The notes under the pieces were generated by a model, which was given only the letters and a program-made list of their open reading frames with translations, did not search any database and had not been told where the DNA came from. Of a stretch of 64,000 nucleotides of DNA, positions 42,598 to 51,677 are shown in pieces. This DNA comes from Burkholderiales bacterium (GTDB lineage Bacteria > Pseudomonadota > Gammaproteobacteria > Burkholderiales > SG8-41), in assembly GCA_019749945.1 (NCBI GenBank), contig JAIEPF010000014.1, forward strand, positions 1 through 64,000. The letters are read 5' to 3'. A program made the position numbers and the translations under genes. How positions within the stretch are numbered: the stretch's first letter is position 1; every line of letters begins with the position of its first letter.

Positions 42598-44673
42598 ATG
42601 TCCAACAACAAACTTTATCAAGCCGTATTTGATCCCCGCTCCATTGCGCTGATCGGCGCGTCGAGCGACGAAAAGAAAAACACTTCGCGCCCGCAACGTT
42701 ATCTGCGTCGCCACGGTTACACCGGCAAGATCATCCCGGTGAATCCGGCGCGCGCCGAAATCTTTGGTGACAAGGCCTGGCCCGACGTCACTTCCATTCC
42801 GGATGAAGTCGACCACGCTTTTGTCATGGTGCCGGCAAAAGCGGTGCCGGAAGCCGTACGGCAATGCGTCGCAAAAAAAATCCCGGTGGTCACGGTCTAC
42901 AGCGACGGTTTCGCCGAGACCGGCGCCGAGGGCCGCGTCAAACAACTGGAACTGAACGAGATCATCCGCGGCAGCAACACGCGGCTGGTCGGCCCCAATT
43001 GCATCGGCCTGATGAGCACGCAGACCCATCTCGCGCTGTCGGTGAATGCGGTGCTCGAGAAACTCGAAATCACCCCCGGCGGGCTGGCGATTGTGTCGCA
43101 GTCCGGCAGCATGATGGGCGGCCTGATGTCGCGTGGCCTTGGCCGCGGCGTCGGTTTCTCCAAGCTGATTTCCGTCGGCAATGAAGCCGACCTCGGTGTC
43201 GGTGAACTCGCGGGCCTCTTGGTCGATGATCCGCACACCCAGGCGATCCTGCTGTTCATGGAGACCATCCGCGATGCGCCGCATCTGGCCGATGCCGCGC
43301 GCCGTGCCTACAACGTCAACAAGCCGGTGATTGTCTACAAACTCGGCCGCTCCGAAGTCGGCCAGGACCTTGCCGCGTCACACACCGGTGCCATGGCCGG
43401 CACCGACGAAGCGGTGGACGCTTTCTTCAAAGCCCATGCCATGCTGCGCGTCGATACGCTGGAAGCCTTGTTCGAACTGCCGGCGCTGGTGCAGGGCCGC
43501 AAGCCGAACAAAAAACACCGCGTTGCGGCGATGACCACCACCGGCGGCGGCGCAGCCTGTGTCGTTGACCGCATCGGCACTTACGGTGTCGACGTCGTTG
43601 GCCCCAGCGATGCGCTGGTCGCGACGCTGGCGGCAAAAAACATCACGATCAACAAATCACGCATCACCGACCTGACGCTGGCCGGCGCAAAAAAGGAAAT
43701 CTACGGCGGCGTGCTGAATGCGCTGCTCGCCTCCGACCATTGCGACCTGGTGCTGGCCGTCGCCGGCAGCTCGGCGCAGTTCCAGCCGCAGATCGCGGTT
43801 GAGCCGCTGCTTGAGGCTGATCGCGGCGACAAGGCGCTGGCGGTGTTCCTCGCGCCGCATGCCGAAGCCTCGCTGAAACTGCTGGCCAGCGCCGGCGTCG
43901 CAGGATTCCGTACGCCGGAATCCTGTGCCGACTCGATCCGCGCCTGGAAAGAGTGGAAAGCTCCGGCGGCAATTTCCGCACTGGACGTGCCGCGCACGAC
44001 AGCCGCCGGCAAGCTGTTGGCCGGCACGTCACAGAAACAATTGAACGAACAACAAGCCTGCGCGGTTTTCGGCGCACTGGGTGTAACGCAGGCACAGACC
44101 GCGGTGATGGTCGATGCGAATGCCAAAGTCGATATCGGCTATCCGGTGGTCGCCAAGATCCTGTCGCCGGACATCGCACACAAGACCGATGCCGGCGGCG
44201 TGGTGCTGAATGTTGCTGACGCGGCGCAATTGAAAAAAGCCGCTGAAGATATCTACAGCCGCGTCAAAACCAAACACCCACAGGCCAAACTGAACGGCAT
44301 CCTGGTGCAGCGCATGGAGCGCGGGCTGGCCGAGGTCATCGTCGGTTACAAACGCGATCCGCAGGTGGGCCCGCTGGTGGTGATCGGCGTTGGCGGCGTG
44401 CTGGCGGAGATTTATCATGACTTCGCGATGCGCCTGGCCCCGGTGACGCCGGAAGCGGCAGCGCAGATGATCGAGGAAGTCAAAGGCCTGGCGGTGATCC
44501 GCGGTTATCGCGGCATGACCCGCGGCGATTGTGCGGCGCTGGCGCAGGCGGTGGCGGCGTTTTCGCAGCTGGCGGCGTTTGATGACATTGCCGAAGCGGA
44601 AATCAACCCGCTGATCGTGAAACAGGAAAATGAAGGCGTGGTTGCCGTTGACGGCCTGATCGTTCGCCACTGA
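42598..44673 (+). CDS. Acetate--CoA ligase family protein (NDP-forming acyl-CoA synthetase)
   Basis: A 691-residue fused alpha-beta enzyme. The N-terminal CoA-binding domain has FDPRSIALIGASSDEKKNTS and VGPNCIGLMS. A succinyl-CoA-ligase-like part follows (VSQSGSMMGGLMSRGLGRG), then the phospho-His motif ASHTGAMAGTDEA with H262. The C-terminal ATP-grasp domain has GYPVVAKILSPDIAHKTDAG. It should make acyl-CoA from an acid, ATP and CoA with ADP release. The start MSNNKLYQA was preferred; an ATG five codons earlier is possible, and neither has a clear ribosome site. Confidence 0.92.
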   Translation: MSNNKLYQAVFDPRSIALIGASSDEKKNTSRPQRYLRRHGYTGKIIPVNPARAEIFGDKAWPDVTSIPDEVDHAFVMVPAKAVPEAVRQCVAKKIPVVTVYSDGFAETGAEGRVKQLELNEIIRGSNTRLVGPNCIGLMSTQTHLALSVNAVLEKLEITPGGLAIVSQSGSMMGGLMSRGLGRGVGFSKLISVGNEADLGVGELAGLLVDDPHTQAILLFMETIRDAPHLADAARRAYNVNKPVIVYKLGRSEVGQDLAASHTGAMAGTDEAVDAFFKAHAMLRVDTLEALFELPALVQGRKPNKKHRVAAMTTTGGGAACVVDRIGTYGVDVVGPSDALVATLAAKNITINKSRITDLTLAGAKKEIYGGVLNALLASDHCDLVLAVAGSSAQFQPQIAVEPLLEADRGDKALAVFLAPHAEASLKLLASAGVAGFRTPESCADSIRAWKEWKAPAAISALDVPRTTAAGKLLAGTSQKQLNEQQACAVFGALGVTQAQTAVMVDANAKVDIGYPVVAKILSPDIAHKTDAGGVVLNVADAAQLKKAAEDIYSRVKTKHPQAKLNGILVQRMERGLAEVIVGYKRDPQVGPLVVIGVGGVLAEIYHDFAMRLAPVTPEAAAQMIEEVKGLAVIRGYRGMTRGDCAALAQAVAAFSQLAAFDDIAEAEINPLIVKQENEGVVAVDGLIVRH

Positions 44674-44731
44674 ACGGCTGAAGCAGAAAACCGAGCACAA
44701 CTGAGTCGAGCACCAACCGAGGAGACCCATC

Positions 44732-46090
44732 ATGCTGATGCAACAACTGGCCGATTACGCCATCAAGGAACAGACCTCCAAACTGCCGCCGGAAGTCATC
44801 CACCACGCCAAACGCGCGGTGATCGACTGGTACGCGGCGCTGTTGCCCGGCAGCATCGTCAATCCGGCCAAACTGCTGGAAGAGGCTTTCGCCGAGGATC
44901 TCGACCGCGGCCGTGCACGACTCGCCAGCGGCCGCCGCGCCACGCTGCGCACCGCCGCCATGATCAACGGCGCCGCTTCGCATTCCGTTGAGTTTGACGA
45001 CATCTACCGCGATGCCGGTTACCACCCGGGCAGTCCGGTGATTTCCGCGGCGCTGGCCGCGGCCCAGGCCAGCGGCGCTTCGGGCGACAAATTCCTCCGT
45101 GGCGTGATCGTCGGCTACGAAATCTCCACCCGCATCGGCGAGGCGATCATGCCCTCGCACTACAAGTACTGGCATACCACCGGCACCGTCGGTTCCTTCG
45201 GCGCTGCCGCTGCCGTCGCCACCATCCTCGGTGCCAACAAGGAACAGTTCATGCACGCGCTGGCGACGGTCGGCAGTTTTGCCTCCGGCCTGCAGCAGGC
45301 TTTCCGCTCACAGGCCATGACCAAGCCGCTGCACGGCGGCCACGCCGCCGACGCCGGCTGCTGGGCGGCGATGGCGGCAATGAAGGGCCTCACCGGTGCG
45401 CTCGACATGCTCGAGGGCGAAGTCGGCTTCGGCAACGCGATGAGCGTGAACCCGGATTGGAGCAAGGCGACCAAGGGCCTTGGCAGCGATTACCACATCA
45501 TCCAGATGACCTTCAAAAACCACGGCTGCTGCGGCCACACCTTCCCGTCGATCGACGGCGCGCTGCACCTGCAGAAAGAGCACAAGTTCAGTCACCGTGA
45601 CATCAAACACATCAAGCTGCACACCTACAAGGCCGGCCTCAACATCATCGACAACAGCAATCCCGAGGGCGAATACCAGGCCAAGTTCAGCATTCAGTAC
45701 ACCGTCGCCCATGCGCTGGTGCGCGGCAGCGTGCGCCTGAACGCCTTCGACCCGGACCATCTGAACGATCCCGACATTCGCGCGCTGCTTAAAAAAATCG
45801 AGCCGATCGCCGATCCGGAAATTTCCGCGGGTTACCCCAAGCGCCGCGAATCGCGGGTGCAGATCGAACTCAACGACGGCCGCAAGCTCGAGTACTTCCA
45901 GCCCTACCGCAAGGGTGACCCGGAGTTGCCGCTGACTGACGAGGAATTGAATGACAAGTTCACCGAACTCGCCGAGCCGGTGCTGGGCAAGGCTGCCGCG
46001 GCCTCCCTGCTGAAACAGTTGTGGGGCACGGAAAAACTCGCCCATGTCGATTACGATACCGGTGCCGGGGTTAAACGTGCGGCGGGCTGA
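44732..46090 (+). CDS. MmgE/PrpD family protein
   Basis: A 452-residue homolog of 2-methylcitrate dehydratase. Features are RAVIDWYAALLPGS, NGAASHSVEFDDIYRDAGYH followed by PGSPVISAALAAA, KPLHGGHAADAGCWAAMAA and GCCGHTFPSIDGAL. A GAGGAG site precedes the ATG. Downstream come three consecutive Bug genes, so the operon probably handles an imported di- or tricarboxylate. Confidence 0.9.
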   Translation: MLMQQLADYAIKEQTSKLPPEVIHHAKRAVIDWYAALLPGSIVNPAKLLEEAFAEDLDRGRARLASGRRATLRTAAMINGAASHSVEFDDIYRDAGYHPGSPVISAALAAAQASGASGDKFLRGVIVGYEISTRIGEAIMPSHYKYWHTTGTVGSFGAAAAVATILGANKEQFMHALATVGSFASGLQQAFRSQAMTKPLHGGHAADAGCWAAMAAMKGLTGALDMLEGEVGFGNAMSVNPDWSKATKGLGSDYHIIQMTFKNHGCCGHTFPSIDGALHLQKEHKFSHRDIKHIKLHTYKAGLNIIDNSNPEGEYQAKFSIQYTVAHALVRGSVRLNAFDPDHLNDPDIRALLKKIEPIADPEISAGYPKRRESRVQIELNDGRKLEYFQPYRKGDPELPLTDEELNDKFTELAEPVLGKAAAASLLKQLWGTEKLAHVDYDTGAGVKRAAG

Positions 46091-47057
46091 GGCCACAGGC
46101 CGCATCGCACTGCGAATCGCCGCCGGTGCGCTGCTGGTACTGGGCGCAACCCAGCTGCCGGCGCAGTCCTATCCCGCAAAACCGGTGCGCCTGATTATTC
46201 CGGCGGCGCCGGGCGGCGGCACCGACATCATTGCCCGCACCATAGGCCCCAAACTCAGCGAACTGCTGAAGCAGAATGTGCTGACTGAAAACCGCGCCGG
46301 CGGTTCGACCAACATCGGCACCGAAGTCGTGGCCCGGGCCGCGCCGGACGGCTACACCGTACTGATGGCAAGCACACCGCACGCCATCAACCCGAGCCTG
46401 TTCGCAAAACTCAACTTCGATCCGATCCGGGATTTCACGCCGATCAGCCAGTTGGCGACGACACAGACCGTGTTCGTCGTGCATCCCGCGCTGCCGGTGC
46501 GAAGCGTCAAGGAGTTCATCGCACTGGCCAAATCGCGCCCTGGCCAGCTCACTGCGGGTACTTCTGCCGGCACATCGCAGTTCCTCGCGGTGGAATTGTT
46601 CAAGGTCATGGCAAAAATCGACGCCGTAAACATCCCTTACAAGGGCGCCGGCGCGGCACTCACTGACACCATCGCCGGCCATGTGCAATTCCAGGTCAAT
46701 ACACTGGTGGCCACGCTGCCGCACATCAACAGCGGCAGGCTGCGCGCGCTGGGTGTGTGTGGTCCAAAACGGTCGCCGATACTGCCGGATTTACCCACCG
46801 TCGGTGAAACGCTGCCCGGTTTTGAGTCGGCGGGCTGGTATGGCCTGCTGGGCCCCGCCGGCCTGCCGCGGGATATCACCGCGAAACTGCACGACACCTT
46901 CAAAAGCGCCTTATCCGATCCGGCGATCCGGGAACGGCTGGGCAGTCAGGGCGTCGACATTGTTGCCGGCTCGCCGGAAGAACTGGCGGCATTCCTCGCA
47001 CGGGAAATCCCGAAATGGGCCACTGTTGTCAAAGCTTCCGGACTGAAACCCAACTGA
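46077..47057 (+). CDS. Bug/TctC family substrate-binding protein
   Basis: About 326 residues with the signal region GALLVLGATQLPAQ, then YPAKPVRLIIPAAPGGGTD, TENRAGGSTNIG and VNIPYKGAGAALTDTI. The GTG at VRRAEATGR was chosen because it gives a compact signal peptide; an ATG 11 codons earlier (46044) is the alternative. Either start lies inside the end of the MmgE/PrpD gene, so the two are translationally coupled. Confidence 0.9.
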   Translation: MRRAEATGRIALRIAAGALLVLGATQLPAQSYPAKPVRLIIPAAPGGGTDIIARTIGPKLSELLKQNVLTENRAGGSTNIGTEVVARAAPDGYTVLMASTPHAINPSLFAKLNFDPIRDFTPISQLATTQTVFVVHPALPVRSVKEFIALAKSRPGQLTAGTSAGTSQFLAVELFKVMAKIDAVNIPYKGAGAALTDTIAGHVQFQVNTLVATLPHINSGRLRALGVCGPKRSPILPDLPTVGETLPGFESAGWYGLLGPAGLPRDITAKLHDTFKSALSDPAIRERLGSQGVDIVAGSPEELAAFLAREIPKWATVVKASGLKPN

Positions 47058-47193
47058 AGCGCACAGGCGGCGCTCGCGGGAATTCGCGTTAAAATTCTGC
47101 GGTAGTTTTAGAGCCAGTACCCGGCCAGATAACAACAAACAGAAATGATCCGGCGGGCACGATCCCGGCGATCATTCATTGAGGAAGCTGCAA

Positions 47194-48156
47194 ATGAAAA
47201 AATTCCTGGTCTTGTTCGCGCTTGCAGCCTTGTGCATGCCGGCATATGCCGCGGACCCGTTCCCTACCCGCCCGATCCGCGTCGTTGTGCCCTACGCTCC
47301 CGGAGGCAACGTGGATATTTCCGCGCGCATCATCGCCGCGCCGCTGGCCGAGGCCCTCGGGCAATCGGTGGTGGTCGACAACCGCCCCGGCGCCGGCGGC
47401 AACCTCGGCGCATCCCTGGTGGCCAAATCCACGCCCGACGGTTACACGCTGCTGGTCGGCTCCAGCGGTCCGCTGTCGGTGAACCCGGTCATTTTCAAGA
47501 ACCTGCCCTACGATTCGCTGAAGGACTTCGCACCGATCTCCACGGTGCAGGCGGTGCCGCTGGTGTTGCTGGCCAGCCCGAAATCCGGTTTCAACTCGGT
47601 CGCCGAGGTGATTGCCGCGGCAAAAACACGGCCGGGCAAGGTGACCATGGCCTCTGCGGGTGCGGGCACCACCAATCATTTTGCAATTGAACTCCTGGCC
47701 CAGATGGCCGGCGTCAAGCTGCTGCACGTGCCGTACAAGGGCAGCGGCCCGGCATTGTCGGAGCTGCTCGGCGGCCAGGTCGAAACCATGGTCGATCAGC
47801 TCGCGGCGTCGATCGGCTATGTCAGGGACGGCCGGCTGAAAGTGCTGGCAGTGACCACGACACAACGCGCATCGGCGCTGCCCAACGTGCCGACGCTGGA
47901 TGAACTCGGCTACAGGGGTTATCAGGCCTCGACGCTGCTCGGCCTGCTGGCGTCGGCGGGAACGCCGAAACCGGTGATCGCCAAATTGAACGCCGCGGTG
48001 CGCAAGGTGATGGACAACAACGCGGTCGCCGAGCGTTTTCGCGGTCTCGGCGCCAATCCGGGCGCCAGTTCGCCGGAGGAATTCAGCACGCGCATCCGCG
48101 ATGAACTGGCGCAGTGGCGGGCACTGGTGAAAAAACTCGACCTGAAATTTGAATGA
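47194..48156 (+). CDS. Bug/TctC family substrate-binding protein
   Basis: A 320-residue protein with the signal peptide KKFLVLFALAALCMPAYAA, FPTRPIRVVVPYAPGGNVD, VDNRPGAGGNLG and LLHVPYKGSGPALSELLGG. GAGGAAG precedes the chosen ATG. It is the second of three tandem Bug genes, separated from the first by 136 bases that hold no clear element. Confidence 0.93.
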   Translation: MKKFLVLFALAALCMPAYAADPFPTRPIRVVVPYAPGGNVDISARIIAAPLAEALGQSVVVDNRPGAGGNLGASLVAKSTPDGYTLLVGSSGPLSVNPVIFKNLPYDSLKDFAPISTVQAVPLVLLASPKSGFNSVAEVIAAAKTRPGKVTMASAGAGTTNHFAIELLAQMAGVKLLHVPYKGSGPALSELLGGQVETMVDQLAASIGYVRDGRLKVLAVTTTQRASALPNVPTLDELGYRGYQASTLLGLLASAGTPKPVIAKLNAAVRKVMDNNAVAERFRGLGANPGASSPEEFSTRIRDELAQWRALVKKLDLKFE

Positions 48157-48170
48157 ACAGGGAATCGTGT

Positions 48171-49196
48171 ATGAAAATCCTTGTAAGTATGAAAAACATC
48201 ATACTTATCGGATTCTTGACGCCGCGAAAAGCAGTCATTCATAGGCTCGGGTTGCTGCTGGCCCTGGCGCTGCCGGCTTTCGCACAAGCTCAATCCGATT
48301 ATCCGGTCAAACCCGTCAGGCTGATCGTGCCGCTCGCTCCGGGCGGAACCGGCGATACGCTGGCCCGTCTGACCGGTGATCTTCTCACCGCTGCGCTGGG
48401 TCAACCCACCGTCGTGGATAACCGGCCGGGGGCCAACGGTATCATCGGCATGGAACTCGTTGCGCAGGCATCGCCGGACGGTTACACGCTGCTATCAGGC
48501 TCCAGCGGCAACACCGCACTGAACGCAGCGATGCACGGCGACAAGCTGCGCTTCGACGTGGAGCGCGACTTCTCGCCCGTGATCCATGTTGCGACCACCA
48601 CTTCGGTTGTGGTCGCTAATCCCGGCTTGCCGGTCAAATCGATCCCCGACCTGATTGCTCTGGCCCGCAGCAAACCGGATTTCATCCTTTACGCATCAGC
48701 CGGCATAGGTTCGGCAGTGCACCTCGGCAGCGCGCTGTTCGAGAACATGGCCAAAGTGCGCATGAATCATGTGCCTTACAAGGGCAGCACTCCGGGCCGG
48801 CTGGCCGTCGTGCAGGGGGAAGCCCATATCATGTTCGATGGCCTGCTGCCCTCGCTGCCGCTGATCAAACAGGGACGGCTGAGGGCGCTTGCCGTAACCG
48901 GATTGCGGCGCTCGGCCGCGCTGCCTGAGCTTCCGACGATTGCCGAAACCCTGCCGGGATACCGTGCAGAAACCTGGTATGCGCTGTTCGCGCCGGGGAA
49001 AACGCCGCTTTCCATCGTGAAAGCACTTAACACTGCCGTCGCCACGGGCCTGAAACGCGCTGATGTGCGGCAGCGTCTGCTTGCCCAAGGCGCCGATCCT
49101 GCCGGCACATCCCCTGCCGAGTTGGCCCAGTTGCTGAGACAGGAAACGGCGCTGTGGCGCAAAGTCATCAAGGATGCTGGTATTGCAGCCCAATAA
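48171..49196 (+). CDS. Bug/TctC family substrate-binding protein
   Basis: A 341-residue protein with an unusually long N-terminus (MKILVSMKNIILIGFLTPRK) before the hydrophobic signal LLLALALPAFAQAQ. Then come YPVKPVRLIVPLAPGGTGD, VDNRPGANGIIG and MNHVPYKGSTPGRLAVVQG. AGGGA lies 8 bases before the chosen ATG; another ATG at 48153 overlaps the previous stop by four bases. Third Bug gene in a row. The divergent sequences suggest different ligands rather than recent duplication. Confidence 0.9.
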   Translation: MKILVSMKNIILIGFLTPRKAVIHRLGLLLALALPAFAQAQSDYPVKPVRLIVPLAPGGTGDTLARLTGDLLTAALGQPTVVDNRPGANGIIGMELVAQASPDGYTLLSGSSGNTALNAAMHGDKLRFDVERDFSPVIHVATTTSVVVANPGLPVKSIPDLIALARSKPDFILYASAGIGSAVHLGSALFENMAKVRMNHVPYKGSTPGRLAVVQGEAHIMFDGLLPSLPLIKQGRLRALAVTGLRRSAALPELPTIAETLPGYRAETWYALFAPGKTPLSIVKALNTAVATGLKRADVRQRLLAQGADPAGTSPAELAQLLRQETALWRKVIKDAGIAAQ

Positions 49197-49268
49197 CGGC
49201 CGCCATTCTGATCCGTTCACCGGCGCCAACAATTCCGGTTGCCGCAACAATTTTTTCAAGGAGCCCTC

Positions 49269-50174
49269 ATGAGCAAGAGCCTTCATCGTCCAACCGGCCA
49301 GTTACGCGCCTTGCTGGCGCGCCCCGGCTGCCTCGTCGCCCCCGGCGTTGCCGATGCCTTTGGTGCGCGGCTGGTGAAAATGGAAGGCTTCGAAGCGGTG
49401 TACATGACCGGCTTCGGCACCAGCCTGACGCGGCTCGGCATGCCCGACGTCGGCCTGCTCACCGCCAATGAAATGATCGACAACGCCGGCCGCATCGCCG
49501 ATGCCTCGGAACTCCCGGTGATCGCCGATGCCGACACCGGTTACGGCAATCCGATCAATACCCGGCGCACCATCCGTGATTATGAAAAAGCCGGCGTCGC
49601 CGGGGTGCACATCGAAGACCAGGCCTGGCCCAAACGCTGCGGCCACCTCGCCGGCAAACGCGTGATCCCGACCGCGGAGATGGTCGCCAAGATCAAGGCC
49701 GCCTGTGACGCACGGCGCGACGACGATTTCGTGATCATCACCCGCACCGACGCCATCGCCATCGAAGGCATCGAGGCCGCGCTGGAACGCGGCGAACGTT
49801 ATCGCGAAGCGGGGGCCGACGTGCTGTTCATCGAAGCCCCGGTCGGCCGCGAGCAGGTCGAAGTCGTCTCCAAACGTTTCAAAGGCGTGCCGCTGCTCTA
49901 TAACATGGCCGCCAGCGGCAAGACACCGGACCTGCCCGCCGATGAACTGGGCAAACTCGGTTTCAAGATCGCGATTTATCCGAACTGGATGCTGCTCGCG
50001 GCGATCCCCGCCATGCAAAACCTGCTGCGCGAACTGAAAAAAACCGGCTCCATCGCCCACATGCGCGATAAGGTGGCGAACTTCAAACAGTTCACCGACA
50101 TCGCCGGCCTGCCCGAAATCCAGGAACTGGAAAACCTGTACGGACTGCCCGAAGACCAGCGTGCCGCACTGTAA
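49269..50174 (+). CDS. Isocitrate lyase / PEP mutase family enzyme (2-methylisocitrate- or dimethylmalate-lyase-like)
   Basis: A 301-residue (beta/alpha)8 enzyme. VYMTGFGTSLTRLGMPDVG, metal-binding DADTGYGNP, HIEDQAWPKRCGH (catalytic Cys of lyases in this superfamily) and IITRTDAIAIEGIEAALERG are present. The KRCGH loop argues for carbon-carbon lyase activity on a 2-hydroxy acid rather than for a phosphonate mutase. It has an AAGGAG ribosome site. The LeuC/LeuD-type hydro-lyase genes follow directly. Confidence 0.9.
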   Translation: MSKSLHRPTGQLRALLARPGCLVAPGVADAFGARLVKMEGFEAVYMTGFGTSLTRLGMPDVGLLTANEMIDNAGRIADASELPVIADADTGYGNPINTRRTIRDYEKAGVAGVHIEDQAWPKRCGHLAGKRVIPTAEMVAKIKAACDARRDDDFVIITRTDAIAIEGIEAALERGERYREAGADVLFIEAPVGREQVEVVSKRFKGVPLLYNMAASGKTPDLPADELGKLGFKIAIYPNWMLLAAIPAMQNLLRELKKTGSIAHMRDKVANFKQFTDIAGLPEIQELENLYGLPEDQRAAL

Positions 50175-50182
50175 TGATCAAT

Positions 50183-50209
50183 GTAACTTATTGTTTTTAT
50201 TGATAATTC
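50183..50209 (-). repeat. AT-rich repeat variant (TATCAATAAAAACAA)
   Basis: The reverse strand reads AATTATCAATAAAAACAATA and then AGTTACA, matching the motif at 32429 and 63102 in its first 15 bases and its TTACA end. It ends two bases before the ATG of the leuC-like gene and covers the position where a ribosome site would be expected. Confidence 0.5.
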
Positions 50210-50210
50210 A

Positions 50211-51644
50211 ATGACGAATCCACGCACACTGTTCGACAAGATCTGGGACAGCCATGTCATTGTCGAAAAACCGGGCGGCGATGCGCTGCTGCACATCGAC
50301 CGCAATTTTGTCCATGAAGGCTCCTTCCACGCCTTCGGCGCACTGGCCAAGGAAGGCCGCACCGTGCGCAAACCGCGGCAGACCTTTGCCGTCGCCGACC
50401 ATTACGTGCCCACCGTCGGCCGCGAACGCGGCATCGATGCCGCCGAGGATGCCGATGCACGGCACATGATCCGCCTGCTCGAAGAAAACTGCCGCGTCAA
50501 CAATGTCGCGCATTTCGGCATTGCCGATGAACGCCAGGGCATCGTGCACGTGATCGGCCCCGAACTCGGCATCACCCAGCCCGGCCTGACCATCACCTGC
50601 GGTGACTCGCATACCTCGACGCATGGCGCGCTGGGCGCTTACGCCTTCGGCACCGGCGCCTCGCAGCTGAAGCAGATTCTCGCCACGCAATGCCTGTGGC
50701 TGAAACGGCCGAAAACATTGCAGGTCGTGGTCAACGGCACGCTGGGACCGCAGGTCACCGGCAAGGACATCGTGCTGGCGATCATCGCCAAAATCGGCAC
50801 GGCCGGCGCCACCGGGCATGTCATCGAATTCGCCGGTTCGGCGATCCGCGGCCTCACCGTCGAAGGCCGGCTGACCGTGTGCAATATGGCGATCGAGGCC
50901 GGCGGCCGTGCCGGCATGATCGCGCCCGACGATGCAGTGTATGAATATCTTCATGGCCGCGAATACGCGCCCAAGGGGGCGGACTGGGATCGCGCGCTGG
51001 CGCAATGGCGCACACTGCCCACTGATGACGGCGCGCGTTTCGACCGCACGGTCACGCTCGACGCCACGCAACTCGAGCCGATGCTGACCTGGGGCACCAG
51101 TCCGGAGGAAGCGCTACCCGTCTCTGGACACATTCCCGATCCGAAAACGCTGGGTGACCCGAATCAGCGCGCCCATGCGCTGCAGGCCCTCGCTTACATG
51201 GACCTCAAACCCGGCATGGCGCTGACCGACATCCGCATCGACCGCGCCTTCATCGGCAGCTGCACCAACGGCCGCATCGAAGACCTGCGCGCTGCCGCCG
51301 CGGTACTGAAGGGCCGCAAGTCGATGATCCCGGCCTGGGTCTCGCCGGGCTCCACCGCACTCAAAGCGCAGGCCGAGGCCGAGGGCCTGCACCGTATTTT
51401 CCTCGACGCGGGGGTCGAGTGGCGCGCTTCGGGCTGCTCGAGCTGCGCGGCGATGAACGGCGACACGGTGCCTGCGGGCCTGCGCTGCGCATCCACTTCC
51501 AACCGCAATTTTGAAGGCCGCCAGGGCAAGGGTGCGCGCACCCACCTGATGAGCCCGGCGATGGCTGCCGCGGCAATGGTCACCGGCCACGTCACCGATG
51601 TGCGCAAACTCCTCTCATCCCCTCTCCCTCAGGGAGAGGGCTAG
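50211..51644 (+). CDS. leuC: Aconitase-superfamily hydro-lyase large subunit, LeuC-like
   Basis: A 477-residue [4Fe-4S] dehydratase subunit. TLFDKIWDSHVIVEKPGG, TCGDSHTSTHGALGAYAFGT, cluster ligands in FIGSCTNGRIEDLR and GCSSCAAMNGD, and TSNRNFEGRQGKGARTHLMS are all present. It departs from typical isopropylmalate isomerases (VHEGSFHAFGAL, DHYVPT instead of DHNVPT). No leuB or leuA is nearby, so a catabolic role such as hydration of an alkylmaleate is as likely as leucine synthesis. Its last residues SSPLPQGEG and stop are encoded by a REP-like hairpin. Confidence 0.88.
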   Translation: MTNPRTLFDKIWDSHVIVEKPGGDALLHIDRNFVHEGSFHAFGALAKEGRTVRKPRQTFAVADHYVPTVGRERGIDAAEDADARHMIRLLEENCRVNNVAHFGIADERQGIVHVIGPELGITQPGLTITCGDSHTSTHGALGAYAFGTGASQLKQILATQCLWLKRPKTLQVVVNGTLGPQVTGKDIVLAIIAKIGTAGATGHVIEFAGSAIRGLTVEGRLTVCNMAIEAGGRAGMIAPDDAVYEYLHGREYAPKGADWDRALAQWRTLPTDDGARFDRTVTLDATQLEPMLTWGTSPEEALPVSGHIPDPKTLGDPNQRAHALQALAYMDLKPGMALTDIRIDRAFIGSCTNGRIEDLRAAAAVLKGRKSMIPAWVSPGSTALKAQAEAEGLHRIFLDAGVEWRASGCSSCAAMNGDTVPAGLRCASTSNRNFEGRQGKGARTHLMSPAMAAAAMVTGHVTDVRKLLSSPLPQGEG

Positions 51645-51652
51645 GGTGAGGG
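51618..51652. repeat. REP-like hairpin supplying the end of the leuC-like gene
   Basis: CCCTCTCCCT pairs with AGGGAGAGGG around CA, followed by CTAGGGTGAGGGTGG. The TAG at 51642-51644 within the repeat is the stop codon. Same family as the copies at 9595 and 40176. Confidence 0.8.
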
Positions 51653-51677
51653 TGGGTTCAAAACCCGGGAAAAACTA

